Of a stretch of 64,000 nt of DNA, positions 54,160-62,718 are shown piece by piece. The notes beneath the pieces are model-generated. The model worked only from the letters and a program-made list of their open reading frames with translations, was not told the DNA's origin and searched no databases. Positions within the stretch are counted from its first letter, which is position 1; each line of letters opens with the position of its first letter. Source of the DNA: Lewinella cohaerens DSM 23179 (GTDB taxonomy: Bacteria; Bacteroidota; Bacteroidia; Chitinophagales; Saprospiraceae); assembly GCF_000379805.1 (NCBI RefSeq), contig NZ_KB903554.1, forward strand, positions 80,324 through 144,323. Reading direction: 5' to 3'. Position numbers and translations under genes: made by a program.

Positions 54160-54429
54160 TCCTATTATTATTTTCGTAGGACAATGATACGAACGACGGT
54201 TCTACTTTACCAAGATTATAGCTCAGTACTTCTAATTAACTGTGGTAAAATAGCGGTAAAAAATGAGGTTCTCTGACAATTTTTGTGTGCGATAGAGCTC
54301 TGGTTAGCATCGGTCTACAAAAGACACTGATAATCAAAATGTTGCAACGATTCGTTTTATCGTAATATCAGCTGACCGCAAAAAATATCAGAAAACCAAA
54401 AATGATAAAAACATTTACGACTTGCTACT
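54160..54429. promoter_or_regulatory. divergent control region between the methyltransferase operon and the sulfotransferase gene
   Basis: No gene in 270 bp. Direct repeats GGTAAAA at 54244-54250 and 54255-54261 are spaced 11 bp, one helical turn, about 85-100 bp upstream of the methyltransferase start. A second pair, AATATCAG at 54364-54371 and 54384-54391, is spaced 20 bp near the sulfotransferase start. Both are candidate regulator sites. No separate control (C) protein gene is seen. Confidence 0.35.
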
Positions 54430-55158
54430 ATGAAAATCATAAACCTATGGTCAAGCCCTAGAAATATATCTACGGCTTTGATGTACAGTTTTGCACAACG
54501 GCCAGACACAACGGTCGTTGATGAACCCTTGTATGCCTACTACTTAGCGCATACCAATAGCGAGGCCGAACATCCAGGGGTTCCCGAAATTATGGCTAGC
54601 CAATCAGCTGATGGAGATGACGTGGTGAATAAGGTAATTATGGGTGGCCACTACCCTACTCCTGTTGTTGTACACAAGCAAATGACGCACCATTTACTTG
54701 ATTTGAATCGCAGTTTTCTACACCAATGCGATAACGTGATGCTCATCCGCGATCCGCGGGCTATCCTGGCTTCCTATACCAAGGTTATCAAGCAACCTAC
54801 GCCCTATGATATCGGCATTCCTCAGCAAGATGATTTGTATGCTTATCTGAAGGAACACCACCTGCTAAAAGCCATCGTTGATGCTCGAATATTGCTACAA
54901 AACCCCAGGGATATTCTACAAAAGCTTTGCGATCAACTAGAGATTCCATTCACAGAACAAATGCTTAGCTGGACCGCAGGAGCACTTCCTGAAGATGGCG
55001 TTTGGGCCAAATACTGGTACAGCAATGTTCATTCCTCCACCGGATTCAAACCTTATCAGGAGAAGATTATTGAACTGCCAACGCATTTAGAGGAGATTGC
55101 ACAGCAATGCCTGCCAGCTTATGAGATGTTGTTGAGAGAGGAGTTATTGGTGAGATGA
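54430..55158 (+). CDS. sulfotransferase family protein
   Basis: 242 residues resembling P-loop-like sulfotransferases that use PAPS. The 5'-phosphosulfate loop is NLWSSPRNISTALMYSFAQR near the N-terminus, and the 3'-phosphate site is NVMLIRDPRAILASYTKVI (about 102-120). The following parts (QKLCDQLEIPFTEQMLSW, GVWAKYWYSNVHSSTGF) are typical of a bacterial subgroup annotated as sulfotransferase family. The acceptor is unknown. ATG at 54430. It stands alone, divergent from the AT-rich methyltransferase operon, and its base composition looks like the chromosomal background again. Confidence 0.82.
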   Translation: MKIINLWSSPRNISTALMYSFAQRPDTTVVDEPLYAYYLAHTNSEAEHPGVPEIMASQSADGDDVVNKVIMGGHYPTPVVVHKQMTHHLLDLNRSFLHQCDNVMLIRDPRAILASYTKVIKQPTPYDIGIPQQDDLYAYLKEHHLLKAIVDARILLQNPRDILQKLCDQLEIPFTEQMLSWTAGALPEDGVWAKYWYSNVHSSTGFKPYQEKIIELPTHLEEIAQQCLPAYEMLLREELLVR

Positions 55159-55186
55159 GGTTTTGGTACATGGTACTAGGTACCTG

Positions 55187-55497
55187 GTACTTGGATTCAA
55201 AAAGCGCTCCATCCGAGTCAGAGTTGATTGGTTCTGAATGCGCTTAAGTTCGTGCCCAATTAAAGGGATCTACGTGTCCTCCTTTGGAGGAGGTGCCCGA
55301 AGGGCGGAGGAGGGTTGCCCTAGTCGCAAGGGCAACCCTCCCTCGATCCTGTGGATCGGTCCCTCCAGCGGGACACATTTGTTCCTGCTAGTAGCATGAA
55401 TACCATTGGTTAACGGAGGTGGCATTACGTTAATCTGGCTTTTGGAGGACGTTCTTTGGTAAAAGGCATAGAACCAATCAACTCTGCATCCAAGTAC
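55187..55497. repeat. nested inverted-repeat element, MITE-like or multi-hairpin
   Basis: No gene is seen from 55159 to 55514. A 17-bp perfect inverted repeat, CAGAGTTGATTGGTTCT (55219-55235) with its complement at 55470-55486, is bracketed by a second perfect pair, GTACTTGGAT (55187-55196) / ATCCAAGTAC (55488-55497). Inside are further hairpins: GTGTCC/GGACAC (55274-55279/55371-55376), a 10-bp stem GGGTTGCCCT/AGGGCAACCC around 55313-55339, GCCC-GAA-GGGC, and CGATCC/GGATCG. Repeated GGTAC words lie just outside the left end. This looks like a non-coding mobile or dispersed element of about 310 bp. Neither target duplication nor other copies can be checked here. Confidence 0.55.
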
Positions 55498-55514
55498 TAA
55501 GTACTTTATACCGT

Positions 55515-56300
55515 TCAAATCCCTATTTCGCCCTCAAAAACAAAAGTTGCCGGACCACACAACCAAGGTAAAAAGACGTTACCATCATAATCCACTTTTA
55601 CTTCCAATGCGCCACCTTTGGCAAGAACGGGCACGGTGAATTGCCCCGGCTTTCCATTGCGTTGAACGGCTACAATTGCCGCTGCGGTAACGCCCGTGCC
55701 ACAGGCTAGTGTCTCTGCTTCAACCCCACGTTCATAAGTCGAAATGGTTAGGCCTTTGACATCGCCATTAATGAAATTAACATTGGTACCACCGGGAGAA
55801 AAGGTTTCGTTATTTCTCAATGCACGCCCTTGGGCATCTACATCAATGTTGGCCAAATTGTCGTGCCACTCCAAATAATGGGGAGAACCCGTATCCAAAA
55901 AGCAGCCATTAAGGACTGTTTCAATTTTGTCCACTTTGCCCATCTCCAACTGAATCCAATCAGGGCGTTCAACTATTGCCCGGTGGATTCCGTCTACGGC
56001 ATGGAAAATCGTTTTTTCTGCAATCACCCCTAACTGGAAAGCATACGCCACCAAGCAACGCCCTCCATTACCACACATAGTGCTGGGCCGTCCGTCCGAG
56101 TTGTAGTATTTCATCTCGAAATCCAGCTCAGGGTGCGGCTCCAATAGCATGAGGCCATCACCACCAATACCGAAACGTCGATCACAGAGGCGGGCAATGT
56201 TCTCCACAGAAAGGTCTGTCAAAACAGCGCCTTCCAAATGATTGACAATAATAAAATCATTGCCCGCACCCTGATATTTTACGAAAGAAAATTCCTTCAT
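55515..56300 (-). CDS. dapF: diaminopimelate epimerase
   Basis: 261 residues. DapF converts LL- to meso-diaminopimelate for lysine and peptidoglycan synthesis without a cofactor, using two cysteines. Both are present: STMCGNGGRCLVAYA and ETLACGTGVTAAA. The N-terminal KYQGAGNDFIIVNH and the segment GTNVNFI are also family features. ATG at 56298-56300 (MKEFSFVKY); an upstream TTG was rejected. The gene begins 2 bp after the end of the RluA-type synthase gene on the same strand, so they are probably co-transcribed. Confidence 0.95.
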   Translation of the reverse strand: MKEFSFVKYQGAGNDFIIVNHLEGAVLTDLSVENIARLCDRRFGIGGDGLMLLEPHPELDFEMKYYNSDGRPSTMCGNGGRCLVAYAFQLGVIAEKTIFHAVDGIHRAIVERPDWIQLEMGKVDKIETVLNGCFLDTGSPHYLEWHDNLANIDVDAQGRALRNNETFSPGGTNVNFINGDVKGLTISTYERGVEAETLACGTGVTAAAIVAVQRNGKPGQFTVPVLAKGGALEVKVDYDGNVFLPWLCGPATFVFEGEIGI

Positions 56301-56302
56301 AA

Positions 56303-56998
56303 CTATCTTTTCCAAAAGCCTTTAAACAAGTCCCAAATATCTTCCTTGGGTGGATTAGCATAGATCGTCACTCGCTCTTTCTTGACGGGATGGATAAAGG
56401 AAAGTTGACGACAATGCAGATTGATATTACCGTCTAAATTGGTCGTAGTAGCGCCGTATTTAATATCTCCTCGAATAGGTGTCTTATTCTTAGACAGCTG
56501 TACTCGAATCTGGTGAGGGCGCCCCGTTTTGGGCTTCACTTCCTGCAATGAGTAGGTACTGATGCGGCCAAGCATCTTATAAGTCAACTCTGCTTTTTTA
56601 GCACCATCAGCACGATTACTCATAAAGTCGAAAGCTTTGGCAAAGTTTCGATCTTTCTCTTTACGGATATAATGAACCAACTCTCCCTCCATAGGGTCGG
56701 GTTGAAGCTCCGTAATCGCCCAATAGGTTTTGTCGACCTCACGTTGCTTAAACAACTCGTTCATTCGCGTCAGGCCCTTGCTGGTCCGTGCAAATAGCAG
56801 AACGCCGCTTACCGGGCGATCCAAACGGTGAATAACGCCAAGGAAGACGTCACCAGGTTTGTTGTATTGAACTTTGATGTAATTCTTTACATATTCCGCC
56901 AAAGTAGTATCTCCGGTATGGTCACCTTGAACCAGGTAGCCCGCAGGCTTGTTAATGGCAATGAGGTGGTTATCCTCGTAAAGCACTTGTAAGTGCAT
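56303..56998 (-). CDS. RluA-family pseudouridine synthase without S4 domain
   Basis: 231 residues. The catalytic motif is HRLDRPVSGVLLFARTSKG, with the active Asp, followed by RPHQIRVQLSKNKTPIRGDI. The N-terminus goes straight into the catalytic fold (VLYEDNHLIAINKPAGYLVQ), so unlike the synthase at 8495 it lacks an S4 RNA-binding domain. This suits a tRNA- or small-target enzyme of the TruC/RluA group, but the substrate is not certain. ATG at 56996-56998. It is divergent from mqnD, with 27 bp between start codons, and followed by dapF. Confidence 0.88.
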   Translation of the reverse strand: MHLQVLYEDNHLIAINKPAGYLVQGDHTGDTTLAEYVKNYIKVQYNKPGDVFLGVIHRLDRPVSGVLLFARTSKGLTRMNELFKQREVDKTYWAITELQPDPMEGELVHYIRKEKDRNFAKAFDFMSNRADGAKKAELTYKMLGRISTYSLQEVKPKTGRPHQIRVQLSKNKTPIRGDIKYGATTTNLDGNINLHCRQLSFIHPVKKERVTIYANPPKEDIWDLFKGFWKR

Positions 56999-57025
56999 AG
57001 TTTCTTGAATTTAGGCCACAAAATT

Positions 57026-57859
57026 ATGAAATTATCTCTAGGGTTTTCTCCTTGTCCTAACGACACTTTTATTTTTGATGCTTTAGTCCACCAAAAAGTC
57101 GATACTGAAGGGCTCGAATTCGACGTAATACTGGCCGATGTAGAGGAGTTGAATCAAAAAGCAGTACAAGGCGTTTTAGACATTACCAAGCTTAGTTATC
57201 ACGCTTACGCTCACTTGACCAATCAATATATATTGCTCGATGCAGGCTCCGCGCTGGGGCGCAATTGTGGACCTTTACTTATTGCCAAACGCCCGCTAAG
57301 CGCAGAAGAAATTAAAAAGGGGCCAATCGCCATCCCCGGAAAATTAACCACAGCCAACTTTTTACTCAGTCTTGCCTACCCTGAAGCACAAAACAAGCAG
57401 GAGTTTCTTTTTTCCGACATTGAAAAAGCCGTACAGCAAGAAGAAGTTATTGCCGGATTGATCATTCACGAAAATCGTTTCACCTATCAAGATAAAGGCC
57501 TCGTAAAAATTCAGGACTTAGGCGAGTTCTGGGAAAGTAGTACCGGCCATCCTATTCCCTTAGGAGGAATTGTGGCACACCGTCGTTTAGCTACTGATAT
57601 TCAGCATAAAATAAATAGAGTGATGGCAAGAAGTGTCGCTTACGCACAACAGCACCCTTTAGCAACCCGCGACTATGTAAGTGCTCACGCCCAGGAAATG
57701 AACGAGGAAGTCATGTACGCTCACATAGGTCTTTATGTAAATGATTATACCCGCGATCTCGGAACGGAAGGTCGTGCTGCTATAGCGGCTTTGTTTCAGA
57801 AAGCAGAAGCCCTTAATGTTGTTCCTGCCATAAAGGAAGAGATTTTTCTAAATAAATAA
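57026..57859 (+). CDS. mqnD: 1,4-dihydroxy-6-naphthoate synthase (futalosine menaquinone pathway)
   Basis: 277 residues. MqnD converts cyclic dehypoxanthine futalosine to 1,4-dihydroxy-6-naphthoate in the alternative menaquinone route. Family marks are the start LSLGFSPCPNDTFIFDALVH, LDITKLSYHAYAHL, ALGRNCGPLLIAKRPL, and GLIIHENRFTY with the conserved His. MqnA is a relative but lacks the SPCPNDTF start. ATG at 57026 chosen; an earlier in-frame ATG overlaps the divergent synthase. No other menaquinone gene is nearby. The presence of MqnD suggests menaquinone respiration through futalosine. Confidence 0.92.
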   Translation: MKLSLGFSPCPNDTFIFDALVHQKVDTEGLEFDVILADVEELNQKAVQGVLDITKLSYHAYAHLTNQYILLDAGSALGRNCGPLLIAKRPLSAEEIKKGPIAIPGKLTTANFLLSLAYPEAQNKQEFLFSDIEKAVQQEEVIAGLIIHENRFTYQDKGLVKIQDLGEFWESSTGHPIPLGGIVAHRRLATDIQHKINRVMARSVAYAQQHPLATRDYVSAHAQEMNEEVMYAHIGLYVNDYTRDLGTEGRAAIAALFQKAEALNVVPAIKEEIFLNK

Positions 57860-57863
57860 GATA

Positions 57864-59696
57864 TTAACTCACACTCAACTTCGTTCGCTTCGCCAACATC
57901 ACTTCTTTTTTGTTGTGGTACTGTTCCATGTCTTTCAGGATCTTGTCCAACAACTCAATGGCATCGTTGATGTAAGCTCCTTTATTCAACATGACACATT
58001 CAGCTCGCAAAGAAGTGGTCGTATCAGTTATCTCAGCGCGCGAAGGCAGGCCGTTTTTAGCCATATTCTCCAGTACTTGTGTGGCCCACACCACTGGCAG
58101 GTGAGCAGCACTACAGTGGGCAAGAATTTCATCCTGAACCAAGCCTATATTGTCCCAACCAGTCTCTACAGCAAGGTCACCCCGGGCAATCATTACGCCT
58201 ACCTGCTTGGACTGCATCGCAGTCATCAGTATCTCCGAAAGATTATTGTAGGCTAAACGGGTTTCGATTTTTAAAATCACGCCCAATTGATTGAGCGCAC
58301 CAAGCTGTTCCAGTTCCACAAATAGCTCTTCTACATCAGCTTTGGAATTTACAAACGAGAAATTAACAATATCAGCATACTGGGCTACAAATTTTAAATC
58401 TTCCTTATCCTTGGCTGTCAATCCACTTATTCCCAGTTCCGTTTGGGGAAAATTGATGCCCTTCTCAGCACGCAGTTTTGCCCCTTTTTCCGAGGCTCTC
58501 AAAATGGTCACCTGGAAATAGTCCTCATTTACTTCCGTGACTTTAGTGAATATCTTTCCGTCATCAAACAATACAGTATGGTCCTTCTTGATTTTGTTAA
58601 AGACTTCTGGCAACTGACAAGATATATGTGCCGATTTGATACAATTTCCTTCCTGGTCGTAGACCGCAGATTCACCAGGAATCGCAGCTCGAGTCACCTG
58701 AAGGGTATCCCCTTCTTTTAACAAGAGATAGTGTTCTTTAGGCGGCAATTTACCAACAACCAAAACCTTACCGGATGCTTTAGAGTGTTCCAACACCATA
58801 CCGCTTGCTACATAAGTTGTTTTCCGACAGGTGGCTACCAAATGGCCTTCCGCATTTCGATCAATGATGGAAATTTTCCTTTTCTTATTGCGCGTATCTC
58901 TCAATCGCAGTTCATCGCCGATAGCTAAATCGTCCAGCGCTAGTTGACCAACAGGCAAAGTATTCTCCGCTGATGTTTCTCCCAATTCCGGAACCAACAA
59001 GATGATCGCTGGTTGGATAATCTGCCCCAACTCATTTCGAAGAGGCTTAAATTTACGAACCTCTGGTCCTTCGGTAATGGCTCCTGTCCTAATTTTGGGC
59101 CCTGCCAAATCCATGGCTATTTTCACCTTCCGGCCCGACGCTTTCGCTGCTCGTTGAGCATTCTCAATGATTGCCCACCAAACTTCAGGCGTATCGTGGG
59201 CGCAATTGACTCGCACCACGTTCATCCCTTTTTTCACCAATTGTTCTACCAGCTCATAATTATTGGCAGCTTCGCTGGGTTGGGTCACCATGATTCTCAC
59301 CCGCCTGCCCGGAGAGCGATACCCCAAAAGTTGTTTGGTGTGACTGGCCAACAAACGCCGAGCACGCTTGATAGACAAGCCTGATTTTAGCAGCTGCTTT
59401 CCATCGTCCTTGATAAGCGCCTGCAAAATCAAGCGAGTATTGAGTAAGCTAGCTCTAATGTGGCCCTCTGCATTAGCAAAACGAGAAAGCCCTAAGTCTC
59501 GCATACTTTTTTGAAAATCACGGAGGTCAAATGTCCGGAAAGCGCGGTAGTGCACCAAGTTGCGGGCGCTCTTACGATAAGGTTTTGCAACCTTCTCCAA
59601 ACTGTCCAACTGATGTTTTTCAGCTTCGTTGATCGCTAAGAGGAACTCATCAATTTGCTCAAGCAAACTTTTTAACTTTTCCACCTTGATTCTCAT
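57864..59696 (-). CDS. atypical pyruvate kinase with N-terminal extension and no C-terminal regulatory domain
   Basis: 610 residues. A helical extension of about 130 residues precedes the (beta/alpha)8 barrel, which begins around RRVRIMVTQPSEAANNYELV. Pyruvate kinase features include NVVRVNCAHDTPEVW, KIAMDLAGPKIRTG, FDDGKIFTKV, VILKIETRLAYNNL, GVMIARGDLAVETGW and WATQVLENMAKNGLPSRAEI. The region normally reading MLSGETA is MLNKGAYI, a variant seen in a distinct subgroup. The B-domain-like insertion is long (about 225-370). The chain stops soon after the barrel (KDMEQYHNKKEVMLAKRT), so the usual allosteric C-domain is absent. It probably makes pyruvate and ATP from PEP, but regulation and even the reaction direction could differ. 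Convergent with mqnD, 4 bp apart. Confidence 0.82.
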   Translation of the reverse strand: MRIKVEKLKSLLEQIDEFLLAINEAEKHQLDSLEKVAKPYRKSARNLVHYRAFRTFDLRDFQKSMRDLGLSRFANAEGHIRASLLNTRLILQALIKDDGKQLLKSGLSIKRARRLLASHTKQLLGYRSPGRRVRIMVTQPSEAANNYELVEQLVKKGMNVVRVNCAHDTPEVWWAIIENAQRAAKASGRKVKIAMDLAGPKIRTGAITEGPEVRKFKPLRNELGQIIQPAIILLVPELGETSAENTLPVGQLALDDLAIGDELRLRDTRNKKRKISIIDRNAEGHLVATCRKTTYVASGMVLEHSKASGKVLVVGKLPPKEHYLLLKEGDTLQVTRAAIPGESAVYDQEGNCIKSAHISCQLPEVFNKIKKDHTVLFDDGKIFTKVTEVNEDYFQVTILRASEKGAKLRAEKGINFPQTELGISGLTAKDKEDLKFVAQYADIVNFSFVNSKADVEELFVELEQLGALNQLGVILKIETRLAYNNLSEILMTAMQSKQVGVMIARGDLAVETGWDNIGLVQDEILAHCSAAHLPVVWATQVLENMAKNGLPSRAEITDTTTSLRAECVMLNKGAYINDAIELLDKILKDMEQYHNKKEVMLAKRTKLSVS

Positions 59697-59910
59697 AAAT
59701 CAATCATTGTTTGATGGGGTAATAATGATTAAACAACCGAAGCGTAAATTCGATGCGCCAAGGTCAATAATCAATCGCTTTATCCTGGTGATTTATGATA
59801 GCAGATTACAACCACAAGTGTCAATTATGAGCAATACCTAGATGTGAGCATAGTTACTTGAGTTATCAAATTAGTTTACAGTGCTTTTTTGCATAAAACA
59901 TAGAAAACCA

Positions 59911-62670
59911 TTACTCAAAAGCACGGCTTCCATCGGCATTGTTACGCTGATAAGGTACTTTGAGAAAATCGAGGGTACCCGGTTTCACCCGGAGATAAAA
60001 GGAGTAGGTATTCCGGGTAGGTGCCCAGTTGAAACCCATTTCCCAGCAGTGAAGATCTCGGCGCAAGCCAAGATAAGGATAGGTAGTTTGCTTACGTGCA
60101 AAATCATAACCAATAGAACCAATGTCTACATTCCAATTTGGGGTAAGCCCCAAACTTCCTCGAAGTTCAAGGCTATGGGTATTCACCTGAAAGGTATCAC
60201 GGTCAGCCGACAGAGGAGTAACGCCAAAGGTCAGGTTGTGGCGAATAGAGAAATTTTCAAATAAGCTGAGAAAATCGGTTTCATCTACCGGCCGAAGTTC
60301 GTTGCCATCACGGTCTACTTCTTCTACTATTTCTTCTTCCTTACCTTGAAAAAGAGCTCTGATTTTTGAAACAGTCAAATTGGTATTGAAACGGAAGGTT
60401 GCATTGACAAACTCAAAGGGTTTACCGTTTTGCTGCCAAGTCGTCTGGTTTATTCGTTGAAAGACACCAGAGCCCTCACTTGTTTCTTGTCGTATATGCG
60501 GATCAAAAGTGGTATTGAACGAAAAGGTTGTTGCTCCTTTAAACAGTCGAGTTGTACCCGTTATCGCAATAGGTGACCACTTTAAAGTATCCGCCGCAAA
60601 GTTGTAATTACCATTGATGTAGATGTTATCGAAAAGCTTAATGTTTCTTTCCGTTGAATCCTTGCGAGAGAAAATCTTGGCTTCAAAAATATTGGTGATA
60701 CTATAGTTTAGGGCCATCTGCATTTCTGAGCTGGGTGGGGCCCCAAATATGCCATCCTGATAGCGAGAAACCAAGCGATTGGTCGTTATATCCAAGGTAT
60801 CCGTGACCGAATCATAATAATTTCTATTATTGATATAATCCGGCTGATAACCAATCGAAATATTGGGCTTTATGACGTGCCGAAGTCCGCGAATCCTCCC
60901 TTTATCAAAGCGGTAAGTACCAAAAATCTGAGTATTTAAACTCAGATTAGCACTGTACGTCCGGTAGGAGGTGAAGCCTGGCACTGTATCTTGAATCCAG
61001 GTACCAAAGTCTACAGTCTCTATCAGAGGATCGCCGTTAGGCAGATACGTGGTATCTTGTACTACGCCATTTTCGCTATCAAAAGTCAGATCTAATTCTT
61101 CCATGTACCATACCTCCTTCATGTTTACCCCTGGGTTGAGGTTGAAGTATTTAAGTACCTTGAAGGAAGTACCGGCACTAGCCGTTTGTTGCATACCATA
61201 ACGGGCATTGTCGAGCGTCTGACGTTCGAAAAAGGCGGTGTCTGGTGCGGTAAAATTCGCCCTCGCTTCATTGGTATAACGCAAAGTGATGTCTTCGTAC
61301 CAGCGCTTGGCCCCTACCCTTTCCTTTTTGCGGAACGGGTACAAGGCCTGGGTTTGAAATTGAAAGGTGGGAAAATCCACGTTCATGCTCCGCGTCCGCG
61401 TATTCTGGCTGTGGCGGAAAGCAACACTCATTGAAATCGGCTTATCCAACCAATTCCGCGAAAAGGTAAAGTTAGAGTTAATCACATTTGTTCCCACCGA
61501 GCGAGCATCATTGAAAACCCGCTGCTGGAAATTATTCGTCTGAAAGTTGATCGACCCACCCAGCCTGTTCATCGGGTGAGCAGCAGCGTCTTGATTGTGT
61601 GACCAGTTGAGTAAGATACCATTGGCACGGCGAAAAACCGATTCTTGCACAATGTTCCCATTAGGGCCTATCATTGTTTCGCCAGTATCAGGGTCAAGCA
61701 CATTAAGTATTTCTTCCTGGCGGCGGCTATCAAAACGGAAATTAAAATTGCCATTATAGCCATACCTCTTACGATACTGAACGGCTGCTCCCAAACCATA
61801 AGTCCCTTCCAGATAAATATCACCCGCCACTGTGAGGTTGAAGTTATCCCCTAAAGGGAAAAACCAGCCGATCTGTTTCAAACCAAAGCCCCATTGTTCT
61901 GAATATTCATAATCTCTGGGAAAGATAAGCCCGGTACTACGCCCTCCTGAGACCGGAAAAAAGCCAAAAGGCAACCACAGAGGTGTGGGTACATCCATGA
62001 TTTCCAGATTAGAAGGGCCTATTACAACCAACTTATTAGGAATCACTTTCTGTTTTCTGCTACGAATACCAAAATGAGGGTGATCAGCCGTACACGTCGT
62101 AAAGATGGCATCTTCGCTATAGATAATATCGTGCGCCGTCGTATCACCAGGAGGAGCGCTGATGAACTTAGAGCGAGCGCCTTTTACCCGAATATCGTCT
62201 TCTTCTGTTGTAACATCGTAAACGATTCCTTTCCGGGTTTCAAAATTGTAGCGCATCCGTTTCGCAACAAAAGTATTTTCTCCTTCCGTAAACTCTGGCG
62301 TCCCTTCCAGCACGCCAGTAGTATCATTTCTTACTCCTTGAGCCAACACTTCACTTTTCGACCAATCCAGTTCAATATAATCCGCTTTTAGTGTAATATT
62401 GGTATAGGAAACAAAAGCATTGCCGTAGAGATAAATTTTCTGGTTGCGGGCATTAAGCTTCATGGTATCCGCGTTATAATCCACGGCAGCTTCCAGGGCA
62501 TCCTGGGAAACAGGTACACCAAGACTGATGCTCAGGCTAGAATCCTGCCCCAGCGTATCCACTTGAATGGTTTCTGGAAAGGTATCCTGTTGCACCAACG
62601 TAGTATCCTGAGCAGACAAGATGCTGAATACTAGGAAGAACCAAAATGAAAAGAGTAACTTTGTCTTCAA
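59911..62670 (-). CDS. lptD: LptD/OstA-family LPS assembly outer-membrane protein
   Basis: 919 residues. The TTG at 62668-62670 gives MKTKLLFSFWFFLVFSILSA, an ideal signal peptide; no in-frame ATG exists near the start, and an earlier TTG would add an implausible leader. An N-terminal OstA-like beta domain lies at about 50-160 (IYLYGNAFVSYTNITLKADY, VAKRMRYNFETRKGIVYD). It is followed by the LptD plug and barrel: PTPLWLPFGFFPVSGGRSTG, FGLKQIGWFFPLGD, and many barrel strands to the end. LptD inserts lipopolysaccharide into the outer leaflet with LptE. The length is typical of Bacteroidota. It is divergent from the amidase gene at 62719, 48 bp between starts. Confidence 0.9.
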   Translation of the reverse strand: MKTKLLFSFWFFLVFSILSAQDTTLVQQDTFPETIQVDTLGQDSSLSISLGVPVSQDALEAAVDYNADTMKLNARNQKIYLYGNAFVSYTNITLKADYIELDWSKSEVLAQGVRNDTTGVLEGTPEFTEGENTFVAKRMRYNFETRKGIVYDVTTEEDDIRVKGARSKFISAPPGDTTAHDIIYSEDAIFTTCTADHPHFGIRSRKQKVIPNKLVVIGPSNLEIMDVPTPLWLPFGFFPVSGGRSTGLIFPRDYEYSEQWGFGLKQIGWFFPLGDNFNLTVAGDIYLEGTYGLGAAVQYRKRYGYNGNFNFRFDSRRQEEILNVLDPDTGETMIGPNGNIVQESVFRRANGILLNWSHNQDAAAHPMNRLGGSINFQTNNFQQRVFNDARSVGTNVINSNFTFSRNWLDKPISMSVAFRHSQNTRTRSMNVDFPTFQFQTQALYPFRKKERVGAKRWYEDITLRYTNEARANFTAPDTAFFERQTLDNARYGMQQTASAGTSFKVLKYFNLNPGVNMKEVWYMEELDLTFDSENGVVQDTTYLPNGDPLIETVDFGTWIQDTVPGFTSYRTYSANLSLNTQIFGTYRFDKGRIRGLRHVIKPNISIGYQPDYINNRNYYDSVTDTLDITTNRLVSRYQDGIFGAPPSSEMQMALNYSITNIFEAKIFSRKDSTERNIKLFDNIYINGNYNFAADTLKWSPIAITGTTRLFKGATTFSFNTTFDPHIRQETSEGSGVFQRINQTTWQQNGKPFEFVNATFRFNTNLTVSKIRALFQGKEEEIVEEVDRDGNELRPVDETDFLSLFENFSIRHNLTFGVTPLSADRDTFQVNTHSLELRGSLGLTPNWNVDIGSIGYDFARKQTTYPYLGLRRDLHCWEMGFNWAPTRNTYSFYLRVKPGTLDFLKVPYQRNNADGSRAFE

Positions 62671-62718
62671 TTGTCTATGATTCGAAATCAAAACATCCCC
62701 GGACTTAACGTGCCACCA

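Noticed and set aside
55305-55345. Intrinsic terminator after the sulfotransferase gene
   Set aside because: The GGGTTGCCCT stem has no T-tract and lies inside a larger nested inverted-repeat element.
59697-59910. Small gene between pyruvate kinase and lptD
   Set aside because: The only frames are short and have no start context, signal or domain; nothing else is evident in the gap.
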